Below are positions 25,599-35,085 of a stretch of DNA of 42,605 bases, in pieces (positions within the stretch are counted from its first letter, which is position 1; each line of letters begins with the position of its first letter). A program made the translations under genes and the position numbers. The notes below the pieces were generated by a model, which saw only the letters and a list, made by a program, of their open reading frames with translations, was not told where the DNA came from and did no database searches. Source of the stretch: a virus. The stretch covers positions 1-42,605 of the IMG/VR virus record IMGVR_UViG_3300024999_000193; one strand, given 5' to 3'.

Positions 25599-26604
25599 TG
25601 TTACTTTTCACCTCCATTTGTTTGAAATATTTAACCAATATATCTTCTATGTTATCAAAATCATAATACCAAATTTCAAGAAAATTATATTCTTTCTCTA
25701 AAGCATATTCTTTCTTTCGTCTATCATGTTCTTTTTGTGTTTCAAAATCTTTCTTTGTTTGATTACCTGCAGTTCCATCATGGTATTGTCCTTGATACTC
25801 TATAAGATTATATTTTGGCACATAGAAATCGTATGATAGTAATTTTCCTCCTTTTCCCAATAATCCTTTAAATGTTTTTTGAGATATAAAATATATATTG
25901 TTGATTTTATCAACTTTTAATAATTTGTTATAATTATCTTGAGTTATTTCGACAAACTTGTTAATTTTATAAACTCTTTTACATTCCTTTTCTCCTTTAG
26001 ATTCTGAACATTCTGGGCAACCATTACCAAAACTTCTTCCTCCAATTGTTGAAGGCCATTCACGTCCACATTCTTTGCATTTCCACCAAACTTTTTTGTT
26101 GCTATTTTCCGTTACGTCATAAGGAGTTAAATCTCCGTTTTCAGTTGGATGCCATTCGGATGCTAGTATTGGATTTTTAGTTGCTAGACAATTAGATATA
26201 CCCACTTGTTTAGGTGCGACACAACAATATCCACACCCTTTTTCTTGTGATATATCGGACCAATTTGCTTCAAATACTTCTTTACAACCATCTTTAAGAC
26301 ATTGCCATTTCAATTTTATTTTGTTGCCTTCATATTTATTACTTATTAATTCAAATAGTTTTTTCTCCAATTTACACCATAATATAATATTTTGAATAGT
26401 ATAGATGTTACTTGTATCAAATTTTCGTGGAGGATGATGACCTTTTAATAATGAATGAAGATTAACATAAAATAAATAACCCATTTTATCAATTAAAGTA
26501 ACATGTTTTTTATTAACATAATATAAATCAACGAATTTTAATCCCATTTCTAAATTGTCTATTAATCTTTGAATATTTTGAACGTTATATTTATTATTAC
26601 CCAT
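25564..26604 (-). CDS. Zinc-ribbon homing endonuclease with Vsr/EDxHD-like core (3)
   Basis: A 346-residue protein. The middle has DUF4379-like zinc ribbons: NPILASEWHPTENGDLTPYD, VWWKCKECGREW and CPECSESKGE, preceded by CLKDGC and CGYC. The C-terminal core has LLSYDFYVPKYNLIEYQGQY, then QKEHDRRKKEYALEKEYNFL and EIWYYDFDNIE, giving the acidic residues and the xHD motif (EHD) of the EDxHD Vsr-like family. Its last 11 codons read through the ribosome site and first codons of dit. It is the last gene of accessory cassette B and follows the structured RNA at 26664-26722. Confidence 0.85.
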   Translation of the reverse strand: MGNNKYNVQNIQRLIDNLEMGLKFVDLYYVNKKHVTLIDKMGYLFYVNLHSLLKGHHPPRKFDTSNIYTIQNIILWCKLEKKLFELISNKYEGNKIKLKWQCLKDGCKEVFEANWSDISQEKGCGYCCVAPKQVGISNCLATKNPILASEWHPTENGDLTPYDVTENSNKKVWWKCKECGREWPSTIGGRSFGNGCPECSESKGEKECKRVYKINKFVEITQDNYNKLLKVDKINNIYFISQKTFKGLLGKGGKLLSYDFYVPKYNLIEYQGQYHDGTAGNQTKKDFETQKEHDRRKKEYALEKEYNFLEIWYYDFDNIEDILVKYFKQMEVKSNNAHLRIPLIYV

Positions 26605-26663
26605 ATTTTTATTTCAACCTCCTCAAATTATTGACCATTAACCTCAAAAATTGCATAGCAAAA

Positions 26664-26722
26664 AGAGCAGAGTGCTTGAGGAACACTTTTCATTGGCTCA
26701 TGACTTCCAATATATCTGCTCT
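26664..26722 (-). ncRNA. Three-way-junction RNA, copy B
   Basis: On the minus strand: closing stem AGAGCAG/CTGCTCT; first hairpin ATTGG, ten-base loop AAGTCATGAG, CCAAT; second hairpin AGTGTT, loop CCTCA, AGCACT; then TTTTT. The same plan, with different stem bases but a ten-base loop that also starts AAGT-AT, occurs at 40328-40398. It lies between a terminator and an endonuclease gene in both places. It could be an attenuator, a terminator with an extra arm, or a separate small RNA. Confidence 0.55.
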
Positions 26723-26751
26723 AAAAATTTTTATTAAATTTTTACATACAA

Positions 26752-26783
26752 AAAAGAATCCACTAAAATCTGTGGATTCTTTT
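26752..26783 (-). terminator. Rho-independent terminator after the BRO-type antirepressor
   Basis: AAAAGAATCCAC and GTGGATTCTTTT form a perfect 12-base-pair stem. Its stem sequence (AGAATCCAC) also occurs in the terminator after the other antirepressor (40460-40487). Confidence 0.8.
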
Positions 26784-26826
26784 CTATAAAAGTGTTATAA
26801 TCTAATTGCATGATTTGAATAAATCT

Positions 26827-27591
26827 CTATCCGACCAATGACTGTAACCATTGGTCTTTCTTTTTGTTTAAAATCTTCCTGATAAATTTTAATGCTTTCA
26901 CAGTACAAAGTGTTGTACAAATACTCTCTAAACCATTACTAGTCCTCATGGGAGTAATCTTAACTTTAAATAAATCTGCTTTGATATATTGAGAATAAGG
27001 ATGATTCTTAATGAAGCTTCCGTCGGATAAAATTTTTTCCTCCCTCAATATTTTCATTAAGGAATTTCTGCCACACCCTAATGTATCAGCAACTTGTTTA
27101 AAATTCATTAATGAATCTGAGTTCATAAAATCGTCATACATTTGTACTTTTGGTTTCTGATCTTCTAATTGCTGTTCAATTAACAGTCGCTTTTGTTGCT
27201 CTTCTTTTAATTGAGTTGCTAATTTAATAATAAAATCAGGATCATTTAAGGTTTTTTCAATCGTATCCTCAGTCATATAAACACCATGTTTACGAATAGA
27301 GGGAAGGACTTCTGAAGTAACCCATTTCTTAAATTGTTTTGCTTCTGGTAACTTTGAGCCAATTATAGCATTGTAAAATCCACTTTCATTAATTAATGTT
27401 GATTTCATATTCATACCCTCCAATTTGTCGGATATGACTTCATCACTATCTAATCGTTTAGTCATGGAGTTTGTTTCAGAATATCTAAGTATGTCAGCTA
27501 TATCTTTAGCAACAAACCACAATTCTTCATTTTTAATAGAAACTCTAATATTTCCAAATCTTTCATGGTTAAACAATACTAAATCATTCAC
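26827..27591 (-). CDS. Antirepressor-type regulator: BRO-N plus KilAC (ANT) domains
   Basis: About 255 residues. The N-terminus is a BRO domain: LFNHERFGNIRVSIKNEELW, FVAKDIADILRYSE, SGFYNAIIGSKLPEAKQFKK, then VTSEVLPSIRKHGVYM. The C-terminus is a KilAC/ANT-type domain (MNFKQVADTLGCGRNSLMKI, LREEKIL). Such proteins act on phage repressors or bind DNA. I prefer the GTG at 27591, with GGTGA five bases upstream, over a TTG at 27603. The start overlaps the end of the CxxC gene upstream, so the two are coupled. A strong terminator follows. Confidence 0.85.
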   Translation of the reverse strand: MNDLVLFNHERFGNIRVSIKNEELWFVAKDIADILRYSETNSMTKRLDSDEVISDKLEGMNMKSTLINESGFYNAIIGSKLPEAKQFKKWVTSEVLPSIRKHGVYMTEDTIEKTLNDPDFIIKLATQLKEEQQKRLLIEQQLEDQKPKVQMYDDFMNSDSLMNFKQVADTLGCGRNSLMKILREEKILSDGSFIKNHPYSQYIKADLFKVKITPMRTSNGLESICTTLCTVKALKFIRKILNKKKDQWLQSLVG

Positions 27592-28066
27592 AAAGTTCAC
27601 CAACTTCGTAGCCGATCATTTCATAAAGACAATCATCGCAAATTTTAATATTCAACTTTTCACTATCAAAATGACTACCATATCCACCAGTCCCATTAAT
27701 CTCCCACACGTTTTCCATAGGATTTAGGTTTAATATCTTTTGACATTTAAAGCATCTTACAGGCAATTCATAAACGCATAATTGAATTTGAGTATTATCC
27801 CTCATATTGATAGTAAAAACACTTTTAAATATATTCTCTCCATCTACATAATCAATATCAAGTATATCGTCTTTGAAGAATCTCAACTCTTGAGGATGAT
27901 CATTGTCCATATCAGAAAATATTACAGTATCTCTTAATAATTCTACATTAAACCAGTGATATGTATTACTCGCCTTAATTGGATGTAAATCAACCTCTAT
28001 TTGTCTACCTTTAAAAGATCCAAGTAAACTAACCATCTCTTGAACATTGACTTCTCTCATACTCAT
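27584..28066 (-). CDS. CxxC zinc-ribbon protein, first gene of the cassette B operon
   Basis: About 160 residues. The ATG at 28066 (MSMREVNVQEMVSLLG) has AGAGGAG eight bases upstream. The longer frame from a TTG at 28108 would start inside the region just after the promoter and is less likely. A beta-rich N-terminal part (LHPIKASNTYHWFNVELLRD) precedes a zinc site: CFKCQKILNLN, then CDDCLYEMIGYE. It is driven by a consensus promoter (28120-28148), and its end overlaps the antirepressor start. The matching slot in cassette A (41797-42252) also encodes a CxxC protein of different sequence. Confidence 0.7.
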   Translation of the reverse strand: MSMREVNVQEMVSLLGSFKGRQIEVDLHPIKASNTYHWFNVELLRDTVIFSDMDNDHPQELRFFKDDILDIDYVDGENIFKSVFTINMRDNTQIQLCVYELPVRCFKCQKILNLNPMENVWEINGTGGYGSHFDSEKLNIKICDDCLYEMIGYEVGELCE

Positions 28067-28119
28067 TACAAAAACTCCTCTATATTCATATTTAGGATTG
28101 TTTATCAACCCATAATATT

Positions 28120-28148
28120 ATTATAGAGGATAATGTCAGTTATGTCAA
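28120..28148 (-). promoter_or_regulatory. Perfect sigma-70 promoter of cassette B
   Basis: On the minus strand TTGACA (28148-28143), 17-base spacer, TATAAT (28125-28120). The spacer ends ATCCTC and the bases after the -10 box include GGTTGATAA. Both flanks recur in the promoter at 42313-42341. It sits between the XRE gene and the CxxC gene. Confidence 0.8.
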
Positions 28149-28172
28149 TACATTAAGGAAAAACATTTTACA

Positions 28173-28385
28173 TTATAATTCTTCTAAATTTTCCAAATAG
28201 AATATATCATTGAAGTCCATATTAAGTACATATGCAATCTTCAATCCTATTTCTGTACTTGTTGTATATCTATTCTTAACTAAATTAGACATAGTTTGTC
28301 TAGTAACCCCAACTTGATTTGCTAACCAAGTTTGTTTAATTCCTCTTTCTGCGAGTATATTTTCTAATCTGTTTTTGACTGTCAT
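28173..28385 (-). CDS. XRE-family (Cro/CI-type) helix-turn-helix regulator
   Basis: A 70-residue protein that is almost entirely one HTH_3 domain: LENILAERGIKQTWLANQVG, VTRQTMSNLVKNRY, then EIGLKIAYVLNMDFNDIFYL. It has its own promoter (28415-28444) with repeated CCATA-type bases, and lies just upstream of the consensus promoter for the CxxC and antirepressor genes. It probably represses that promoter, its own, or both. Single-domain size fits a small Cro-like switch protein. Confidence 0.9.
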   Translation of the reverse strand: MTVKNRLENILAERGIKQTWLANQVGVTRQTMSNLVKNRYTTSTEIGLKIAYVLNMDFNDIFYLENLEEL

Positions 28386-28414
28386 ATTCTATATCACTCC
28401 TTATTCCTCTATCT

Positions 28415-28444
28415 ATTATACCATAATGTCCATATGTCTATCAA
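28415..28444 (-). promoter_or_regulatory. Promoter of the XRE gene with possible operator
   Basis: TTGATA, 18-base spacer, TATAAT on the minus strand. The spacer holds GACATATGGACATTATGG, a direct repeat of GACAT-A/T-ATG at a nine-base step, a likely autoregulatory binding site. Confidence 0.6.
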
Positions 28445-28575
28445 AATCAAAACATATGTATTGGAGTGAAAATAAATAATAGTATAGTCTTTATCTTCAT
28501 ATTTGCATAATATCATAGATAATAAACTAAGTCAAATAATTATTTATTGATTTAAAAACTCCTTTTCACAAAAGA

Positions 28576-28601
28576 AAAAGACCCTTTTGATCAGGTCTTT
28601 T
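28576..28601 (-). terminator. Rho-independent terminator after the leucine-rich-repeat gene
   Basis: AAAAGACC and GGTCTTTT form an eight-base-pair stem with a ten-base loop, followed by more T on the minus strand. It isolates the surface-protein gene from the XRE gene downstream. Confidence 0.75.
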
Positions 28602-28618
28602 TTCTGCTGATGTCCAAA

Positions 28619-29857
28619 TCAAAAAGTGATACTACATTTTGGCAAAGCAGTCTTTAAACTCTGCTTATCAGCACTGCTTATAGGATTACCACCTAAAGAC
28701 ATAATTAATAAGTCATCCATGCTCTTTAATGGTTCTATATTGCTAATATTATTAGATAATAAACCAAGATACCATAATTTCGTTAGCCCTGACAATGCAC
28801 TAACATCACTAATATTATTCTGATGTGGTTGGATTGAGGAAGGAACCAAATTACCTAAATCAATAGATTGTAAATTATACAGATTTTTCAATGGAGTAAT
28901 ATCTGCGATTTGATTATTTCCCAAAGAAATGTTTCTTAATCTATACAATCCAGATAATTTACTAATATCACTTACAGAACTATTAAATAAACTAAAATTA
29001 GCTAAATAAGTCATATATTCTATTTCGCTTATGTCATATATTGATTCATTAGATATAGATAAAGTATTGATTTTTTGTAAGTCTTTTGTGTCTATATCTC
29101 CATACGGTTTATTTAAATTGTTTCTTATCGCTTTTTCAAAATTTGGATCTTTAAACTTAACTACATTTTGATTTACTACAGTAACCTTACATACTGCTAT
29201 TTTACTACCATCCATTGTTGTCGCTGTAATATCTGATGTTCCAGACCTCGAACTAAAACTCATGATATTACCATTTTCATATGCTGATACTATAGAAGGA
29301 TTACTACTAGTCCAAATTACATCTTTAATAGTGGCATTAGATGGTGAAATTGTGGCAACTAACTGTTCGGAAGCTCCCATATCCATAGTAAGAGAACTTT
29401 TGTTTAAACTAATTCCTGTAACTTTAACAGCAGGAATCATATTAACATTAATAGTACATTTAGCTGTCTTTTTGCCATCCACTGTAGTTACAGTGATAGT
29501 TGCTTTTCCTGTTGACCAACCTGAAGCAATTCCATTTGAATCAACCGTTGCTATAGATGGTTTACTGGATTTCCAAGTGATATTTTGATTATCAGCATTA
29601 GCTGGATAAATTGTAGGGAATAATTGTTTAGTGTATCCAGACACTATATTTACAGGTTCTTTTGGCAAAGTTATCTTTGATACTTTTATTACTTTTACTT
29701 TTTTTATTGCTAGATTTGATTGCGATATTGGAAGTGATATTTGTTGATTTGGTGCTATCTTATTTAAATTATCCTCCGAAGCAAATACAGGTAATACTGG
29801 CGTGAACAATATGGCAATCGACAATGTAATTGTGGTTATTAGTTTTATTAATTTCAT
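28619..29857 (-). CDS. Secreted Ig-like / leucine-rich-repeat (internalin-like) surface protein
   Basis: A 412-residue protein. Residues 1-26 are a signal peptide (LITTITLSIAILFTPVLPVF). About 56-140 and 145-227 are two BIG2 (Ig-like) domains (LFPTIYPANADNQNITWKSS; LVATISPSNATIKDVIWTSS). About 235-410 is an internalin-like leucine-rich-repeat array (LYRLRNISLGNNQIADITPL, then LTKLWYLGLLSNNISNIEPL). There is no LPXTG, membrane or wall anchor, so it is either released or held by other contacts. It has its own promoter and terminator within the tail operon, the mark of a host-altering 'moron' gene. Confidence 0.85.
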   Translation of the reverse strand: MKLIKLITTITLSIAILFTPVLPVFASEDNLNKIAPNQQISLPISQSNLAIKKVKVIKVSKITLPKEPVNIVSGYTKQLFPTIYPANADNQNITWKSSKPSIATVDSNGIASGWSTGKATITVTTVDGKKTAKCTINVNMIPAVKVTGISLNKSSLTMDMGASEQLVATISPSNATIKDVIWTSSNPSIVSAYENGNIMSFSSRSGTSDITATTMDGSKIAVCKVTVVNQNVVKFKDPNFEKAIRNNLNKPYGDIDTKDLQKINTLSISNESIYDISEIEYMTYLANFSLFNSSVSDISKLSGLYRLRNISLGNNQIADITPLKNLYNLQSIDLGNLVPSSIQPHQNNISDVSALSGLTKLWYLGLLSNNISNIEPLKSMDDLLIMSLGGNPISSADKQSLKTALPKCSITF

Positions 29858-29899
29858 ATTATCTTCCTCACTTTACTTTTTATTACTTTTACTAGTATA

Positions 29900-29928
29900 A
29901 GTATATATGAAAAGTAAGGAAAATTCAA
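29900..29928 (-). promoter_or_regulatory. Promoter of the leucine-rich-repeat gene
   Basis: TTGAAT, 17-base spacer, TATACT on the minus strand. GTGAGGA follows as ribosome site before the ATG at 29857. It lies just downstream of the tape measure gene. Confidence 0.55.
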
Positions 29929-30000
29929 ATAAATAATTATGATTAATTATGACAAATATTTATTTACTTATTTGAAAATTATAGAAAAGAGGAAGAATAA

Positions 30001-33000
30001 TTATCTTCCTCTAATAATCTGTGCTCGCTCGATTTTCCTAATAGTAAAATCTGCTGCTCTTTCCAATTCTTTATTGGATATTTTTCCATCAACCGATGTT
30101 ACATTGAAATTAATATTAGGAATTGTTACATTTGTTCCTGATGAATTATTATTTATAAATTTAGGCATCTGAAATGATGGCATATTAAATGATGGTAATT
30201 GGATATTTTTGATTAAATCCATTAATGGGGTATTACCAGTTCCATTTGCATAAGATGGAATATTTAGCAGTTTTGCTTTACTAAGAAGAGATTCTGTTTC
30301 ATTGTGGTTGAGAATTTCTGTTCCTATGGGAAGATTTGCTATTTTTGCCCCACTATTATCGCCAAGAATTTGTTTACCAGAAGGAAGAATTAATAACTCT
30401 CTTCCTTCTTCATCGAATGATGCTAATCCACCAGGATGAGATTTTGTACCTGATGCATTGGCAGGAATCTCAGGAATACTATCTGATGCTTTTTTAATTT
30501 GAGCAATAGTTTTTATAATTTTCTTAAACTCTTTATCAATTTTATTTGCACTAGTGGTTAAATCTTCAGTATATCCATCAGAAAATTTCTTTAAAGAAGT
30601 TTGAATGTCAGTAATATTTTTGTCAATAATTTCTTTTTTCTTATCGGCGAAATATTGATCATTAGCCATCATTGTATTATAAGTTTCATCTGCTGATTTT
30701 TTATCTGCCTCATATCTAGTTTTTGTAGCATTATAAGATTCGTTTTCAGCATTCTTTTTTGCTTCTAATACTTTTTTAATTTCATCTAATTGATCTTGTA
30801 AATTTTGTTTGCGAAGTTCAATAGTATGATCGGCTTGCATATCATTAATTGAAGAATTTTTCTCATCAATCTGTTTTTGCAATTCTGCTACTCTTGCTCT
30901 TCCCTCTGTCGATGTATCAAGAGAAAGAGAATCTTTTTCACTTTGAAGTGTTTGAACTTCAGATTGAGCAGAATTTAATGATTTATTATAGTCTTCAGCA
31001 GATTTCAATTTATCTATGGCATCGATTTGAGCATTAATCGAATCTTCATAAGCTTTTTCTTCTTTATCTAGATTATCCAGAACTTTTTGATGAGCAGAGT
31101 CTAATTTTTTCATTTTTTTCTCATATGCTTCATCATCTAGTTTTTTCTGATTTTCATAATATTGTTTTAGAAGAGCAATTGCTTCATCTGCTTGAGATGA
31201 TTGGAGAGATTGGAGAGATTGCTGGAGTTGTTTCTGGGATTCTGTAACAGAGTTTATGGAACTTTTTGTATCCATCCACGCTTTTTGAAGTTTTGATAAT
31301 TTATCAAAAGTAGCTGAAAGTTGTTTTTGGGTTTCAACAGATGAAGCATTCCATAGATTTTGATATTCTAATGTCGCTTCGCCTTGTGGGTCAATAAATT
31401 GTGATGTGTTTTGAAATCCTGATTGGGTTGAAACTTTTGCAAACTCTGCTTCTATTTTTGATTTCGCTTCATTGCGTTGTGATATTTCTAATGATTGATT
31501 CTTTATCAAATCATTAGTAAGAGATAGTTCTTTATTTAAATCCTTTGCAGATTTTGCATTTGCTATTTGTTTTTCTAAAAGTTTCCCTGCTTCTGCCGTC
31601 ATATTCGCTTGAGTTTGGAATGAACGAATTAGAGATTCTTCAATATCGACTTGTTCTGCTAAAGAAGAGGATGGTTCTTTTTTGTCTTTCTGGGCTGATG
31701 GATAACTTCCAGAATATGCTGCAGACTTGATATTCCCTAGTAATGCTTTCATTGATGCAATTTTATCTTTTGTAGCATTGTCAGCATCAATTTGTTTTTG
31801 TAAAATATCTGCTTCTGCTTTTAATCTAGCTTCTGCTTCTGATTTTAATTGTTCTTCTCTATTAGCATATGGAATTCCACCTGTGGCATCTACATTCGTT
31901 AAATCAACAGTAGGTTTAAAAAATGATGGTAAGCCAGAATTATAGGCGGAATTTCTTCTTTCTATCGCCTCCGCTTCAAGTATCAGGTTATTAATTCGTA
32001 CCTTTGTATTTTCTGCTTCTACTTCAGTAAATTTTATAGATTCTTGAAGAGATGTTATCATTCCATCAATGCGAACTTGGAGTAAACTTTGAACTGCTTC
32101 CTTGTTCAATGTTAACTGTCCGTTTTCAACTTTTAATTGATCAATTAATTGGGGGTATTTTGTAACTAAATCTACAATGGTTGATGCTGATAACTTTCCT
32201 GTCTCATTATATTCCTCCATAGCTTTTGAAACATCTGTTGCTAAAGAAGTAACATCTTTAAGACTATCTGCTAAATCTTTTGATGATATAGCAATACCTT
32301 TTATAGAATTAGTTGCTTTTGGAGCATTATCTAATTTTATAGCATCATTAAAATATTTAATAATTTTAGTTGCTATATCTGCTTCAACACCATGTTTTTT
32401 TAAAGCAGATTCCATATCTTTGATATCTTCTGTTGCTTTTTCAGTAGTAGTTACTTTGGTCATATCTTCAGATATTCTTTTAAATACTTCTGACACGTCT
32501 AATTTACTAAATACTCCCATTACAGATAAAAGGTCATTAAATCCTTTACCAGAATCGAAAGTTGCTTTTGATAAATTATTAATTAAACTTTGACTTAATT
32601 TGTTGGATGACTCAGTAGATTGATCAAAAGCGTATGCTTCTTGAGAAAGTGTTTTCTGTATTTCATTGCTTTCACCTGACAATTTAGTTCTTTCTGTAGC
32701 TAATTCCGCTATTGATTCTTGATAGTCTTTAATGAATTTATTATTTACTTTAGCACTAATAAAGTCATCAGGGTTTGAGTCATTATAATTTTGTAAATTG
32801 GTAACTTTACTATTCTTTTCAGAAATTTCAGCATTAATTTCTTTAATTCTATTTTGTTTTTCTAATATCTCATCATATTGATCTTTACCCATAGAATTAA
32901 ATTTAGATGATAATTCTTGTTGTTGAGTAATTAACAAGTCTTTTTTAGCTTGAGTTAATTGTTTAACATATTCTATATCCACTTGAATTACTTTACCTTC

Positions 33001-34642
33001 AGAATCTAATTGGATTACAGAATCTCCAAAGAGAGATGATAGTCTTGCTGTGGCGTTTGCTAATTCTTCTTTTTCCTCAGTAGTTTTGCCTAATTTATCA
33101 TACAACTTTTCATATGAAGATATAAGAGATGGTAGTTCAGTAGTTTCTTTTTTGAGTTGTGAAATACTCATTGTAAGATTTTCAAATTCTTCTTTTGCTT
33201 TTTCTGTTTTTTGTGTAAGATTTGAAAATGCTGTAACTGCTCCCATTATTAAAAGAGATAGTCCAACAGTCAATGCTGCATTAAATGCTACTGTTGCAGC
33301 CGTAGCCCCCACTGTTGCAATAGTCTGAGCAATAGTTCTTCCAGTCAATGCAGTATAACCAACTTGAACAGTATTAGTAGAAGCCCTTACTCCAGCTAAA
33401 GAAGCCGATAAAGAATTATTAATTCTTATATTTTCTGCCATTACAGATGCGTATCTTGTTTTGAAATTCATTAAATTTTTAGTTAACTCACTAAAAATAC
33501 CAGACCCAACACCTATAGATGCTCCAGATACACCAACATTTGTAAAACTAAGTGCAGTCCATTGTTTTTTAAATAAAGAAAGAGCTATAACTGCTGTTGC
33601 TAGTATAGTAGGAATACCGCCAATTGTACTTGTGATTTTTGTAAATATTCCCACCAAACTAGTTGCAGAGGAAACCATTTCTTTTAATGCGTTTGAATTA
33701 ATTATAGATGCAGAAAATTCCTCTCCTGCGACTTTTAGTAATCCTAGACGACCACTTAAACTGTCTAATTTTTTAGCGTTCTCGTCCAACGCACTATTTT
33801 CACTGTTCCTCGCCTTTGCCGCGGCATCTAGTTTTATCTGGTAATTTTCTAATAAGGCGATGAATTTCGAATAATGATAAGTCGAACCCATACTCTGCGC
33901 TACTGCCAACTGCTCTTGTTTTGACATTTCGCTCCAACCACTTTTTATCTCAGAAATAAGGTCATTAAAGCTTTTCAAGTTACCATTTGCATCTGATGTG
34001 TCAATATCCATAATCTCTTTTAATGCTTTTGCTGTTTTCCCTAATTCATCAGGGTTAGATTCATCGGTTCTATAAATACGACTCATAAAAGATTTTATGG
34101 CTGTTCCAGCTTCATTACCAGAAATTCCCAAAGATTGTACTATTGCCGCAGTCATTCCCTCTAAATCTTCCATATCTGTGTTGGCTAACCTGCTCGCTGC
34201 CCCGATCTTGGAAATTGATGCTACCATGTCCTCTGCTGATACTTTAAAATTATTCTGAACCTCATTTAGCGAATTCAATATCCTCATAGAATCTTTTGCT
34301 TCTATACCAAAAGTAATCATACTTGTTGTAATTGCCTTGGCAGCCTCCGCTGATGTCATTGTAGTGACGTTCGATGCCATTGTTGCAACACGAGACAATT
34401 CAATTATTTCATTCTGATCTTTGGTAATTCTTCCAAATTCTGCCATACCTTGCATAATTTCAACACTAGATTTACCAAGTTGTTTACCTAAACCAATTGC
34501 TGATTCTGCCATTTCATTTAATTGATTAGACGAAAAATCGACAACTTTCGACAAATCTGTGAGAGCTGTATCCATCTGGTAAACATATTGAATTCCTTCC
34601 TGCAATGCCCGAAATGGAGCGTAGAAAACTGTGGCTGCGGCG
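30001..34642 (-). CDS. Tape measure protein, exon 2 (C-terminal 1,547 residues)
   Basis: The conserved minor-tail domain of phage tape measures starts at the exon join: AAATVFYAPFRALQEGIQYV, YQMDTALTDLSKVVDF, then the TMP core (AKAITTSMITFGIEAKDSMR). Hydrophobic stretches (GIPTILATAVIALSLF and VGLSLLIMGAVTAF) come next, and long coiled coils (YYENQKKLDDEAYEKKMKKL) fill the C-terminal half. The proline/phenylalanine-rich tail reads MPSFNMPSFQMPKF. The open frame continues upstream past the TTG at 34605 to a stop at about 34651, so these codons must be joined to exon 1 by splicing. The protein sets tail length and is ejected with the DNA. Confidence 0.85.
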
Positions 34643-35085
34643 CGGTTTGTTCAATAGAGGTCGTTAATCTCTACCAGTTCTCAATAAAACTTAATAGTTT
34701 AATATGAACTTCTGCATGTTTTCCATGCATGCCCAGACTATATCATCATCCTTATTTCTAAGGAGTCTCTCGTTTCGAGTCACTTGACCCTACTTCCCTC
34801 AAGGGGAATAGTCGTTGAACTGTATCCTATTCGGATATAAGCTGCTGAAGACGCATTGTTTATAGCACTTAGGATTTAACCATATGCCATCCTAATTATT
34901 TTTTCTACTTTCGTCACCATCACGTTTAGGTATATTTCATCCTTGCGTTGTGGTTAATTAGGCTCTTAGCGATTGCCAGACAGTTGATGAGATTTTGAAT
35001 AAGTTGTTATACGTCACTTATCACTACATACAGTTCACACTATATGCGGAGCTTCACGTTTGTCTTTATCGACAAATATTGACAA
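34643..35085 (-). ncRNA. ORF-less group I intron in the tape measure gene
   Basis: The minus strand carries the conserved group IA-type core in order: GCGTCTTCAGCAGC, GTTCAACGACTATTCCCC, AGGGTCAAGTGACTCGAAAC, GAGACTCC and GATGATATAGTCTGGGC. These match the P, Q, R and S regions of phage introns such as those of Twort and SPO1. The two flanking frames are halves of one tape measure protein and cannot be read through without removing this part. It has no internal ORF. Exact ends are not settled: removing 34643-35085 restores the frame (...GLWSI, AAATVFYAPF...), with the last intron base a G. A better P1 pair (GGAGT with GCTCC, U-G at the site) would put the 5' end three bases earlier in another phase. 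Confidence 0.85.

Noticed and set aside
26664-26722. Hammerhead ribozyme
   Set aside because: Three stems are present but the conserved CTGATGA and GAAA core is not.
28067-28108. N-terminal extension of the cassette B CxxC gene to a TTG at 28108
   Set aside because: The start would lie almost at the -10 box of the promoter; the ATG at 28066 has AGAGGAG at the right distance.
28409-28415. Shared operator between the XRE promoter and the antirepressor promoter at 41499
   Set aside because: Both have CTATTATAC around the -10 box, but the match is mostly the -10 box itself; not distinguishable from promoter consensus.
34522-34707. Plus-strand open frame across the intron 3' junction
   Set aside because: It overlaps exon 2 and the intron, has no ribosome site and no domain.
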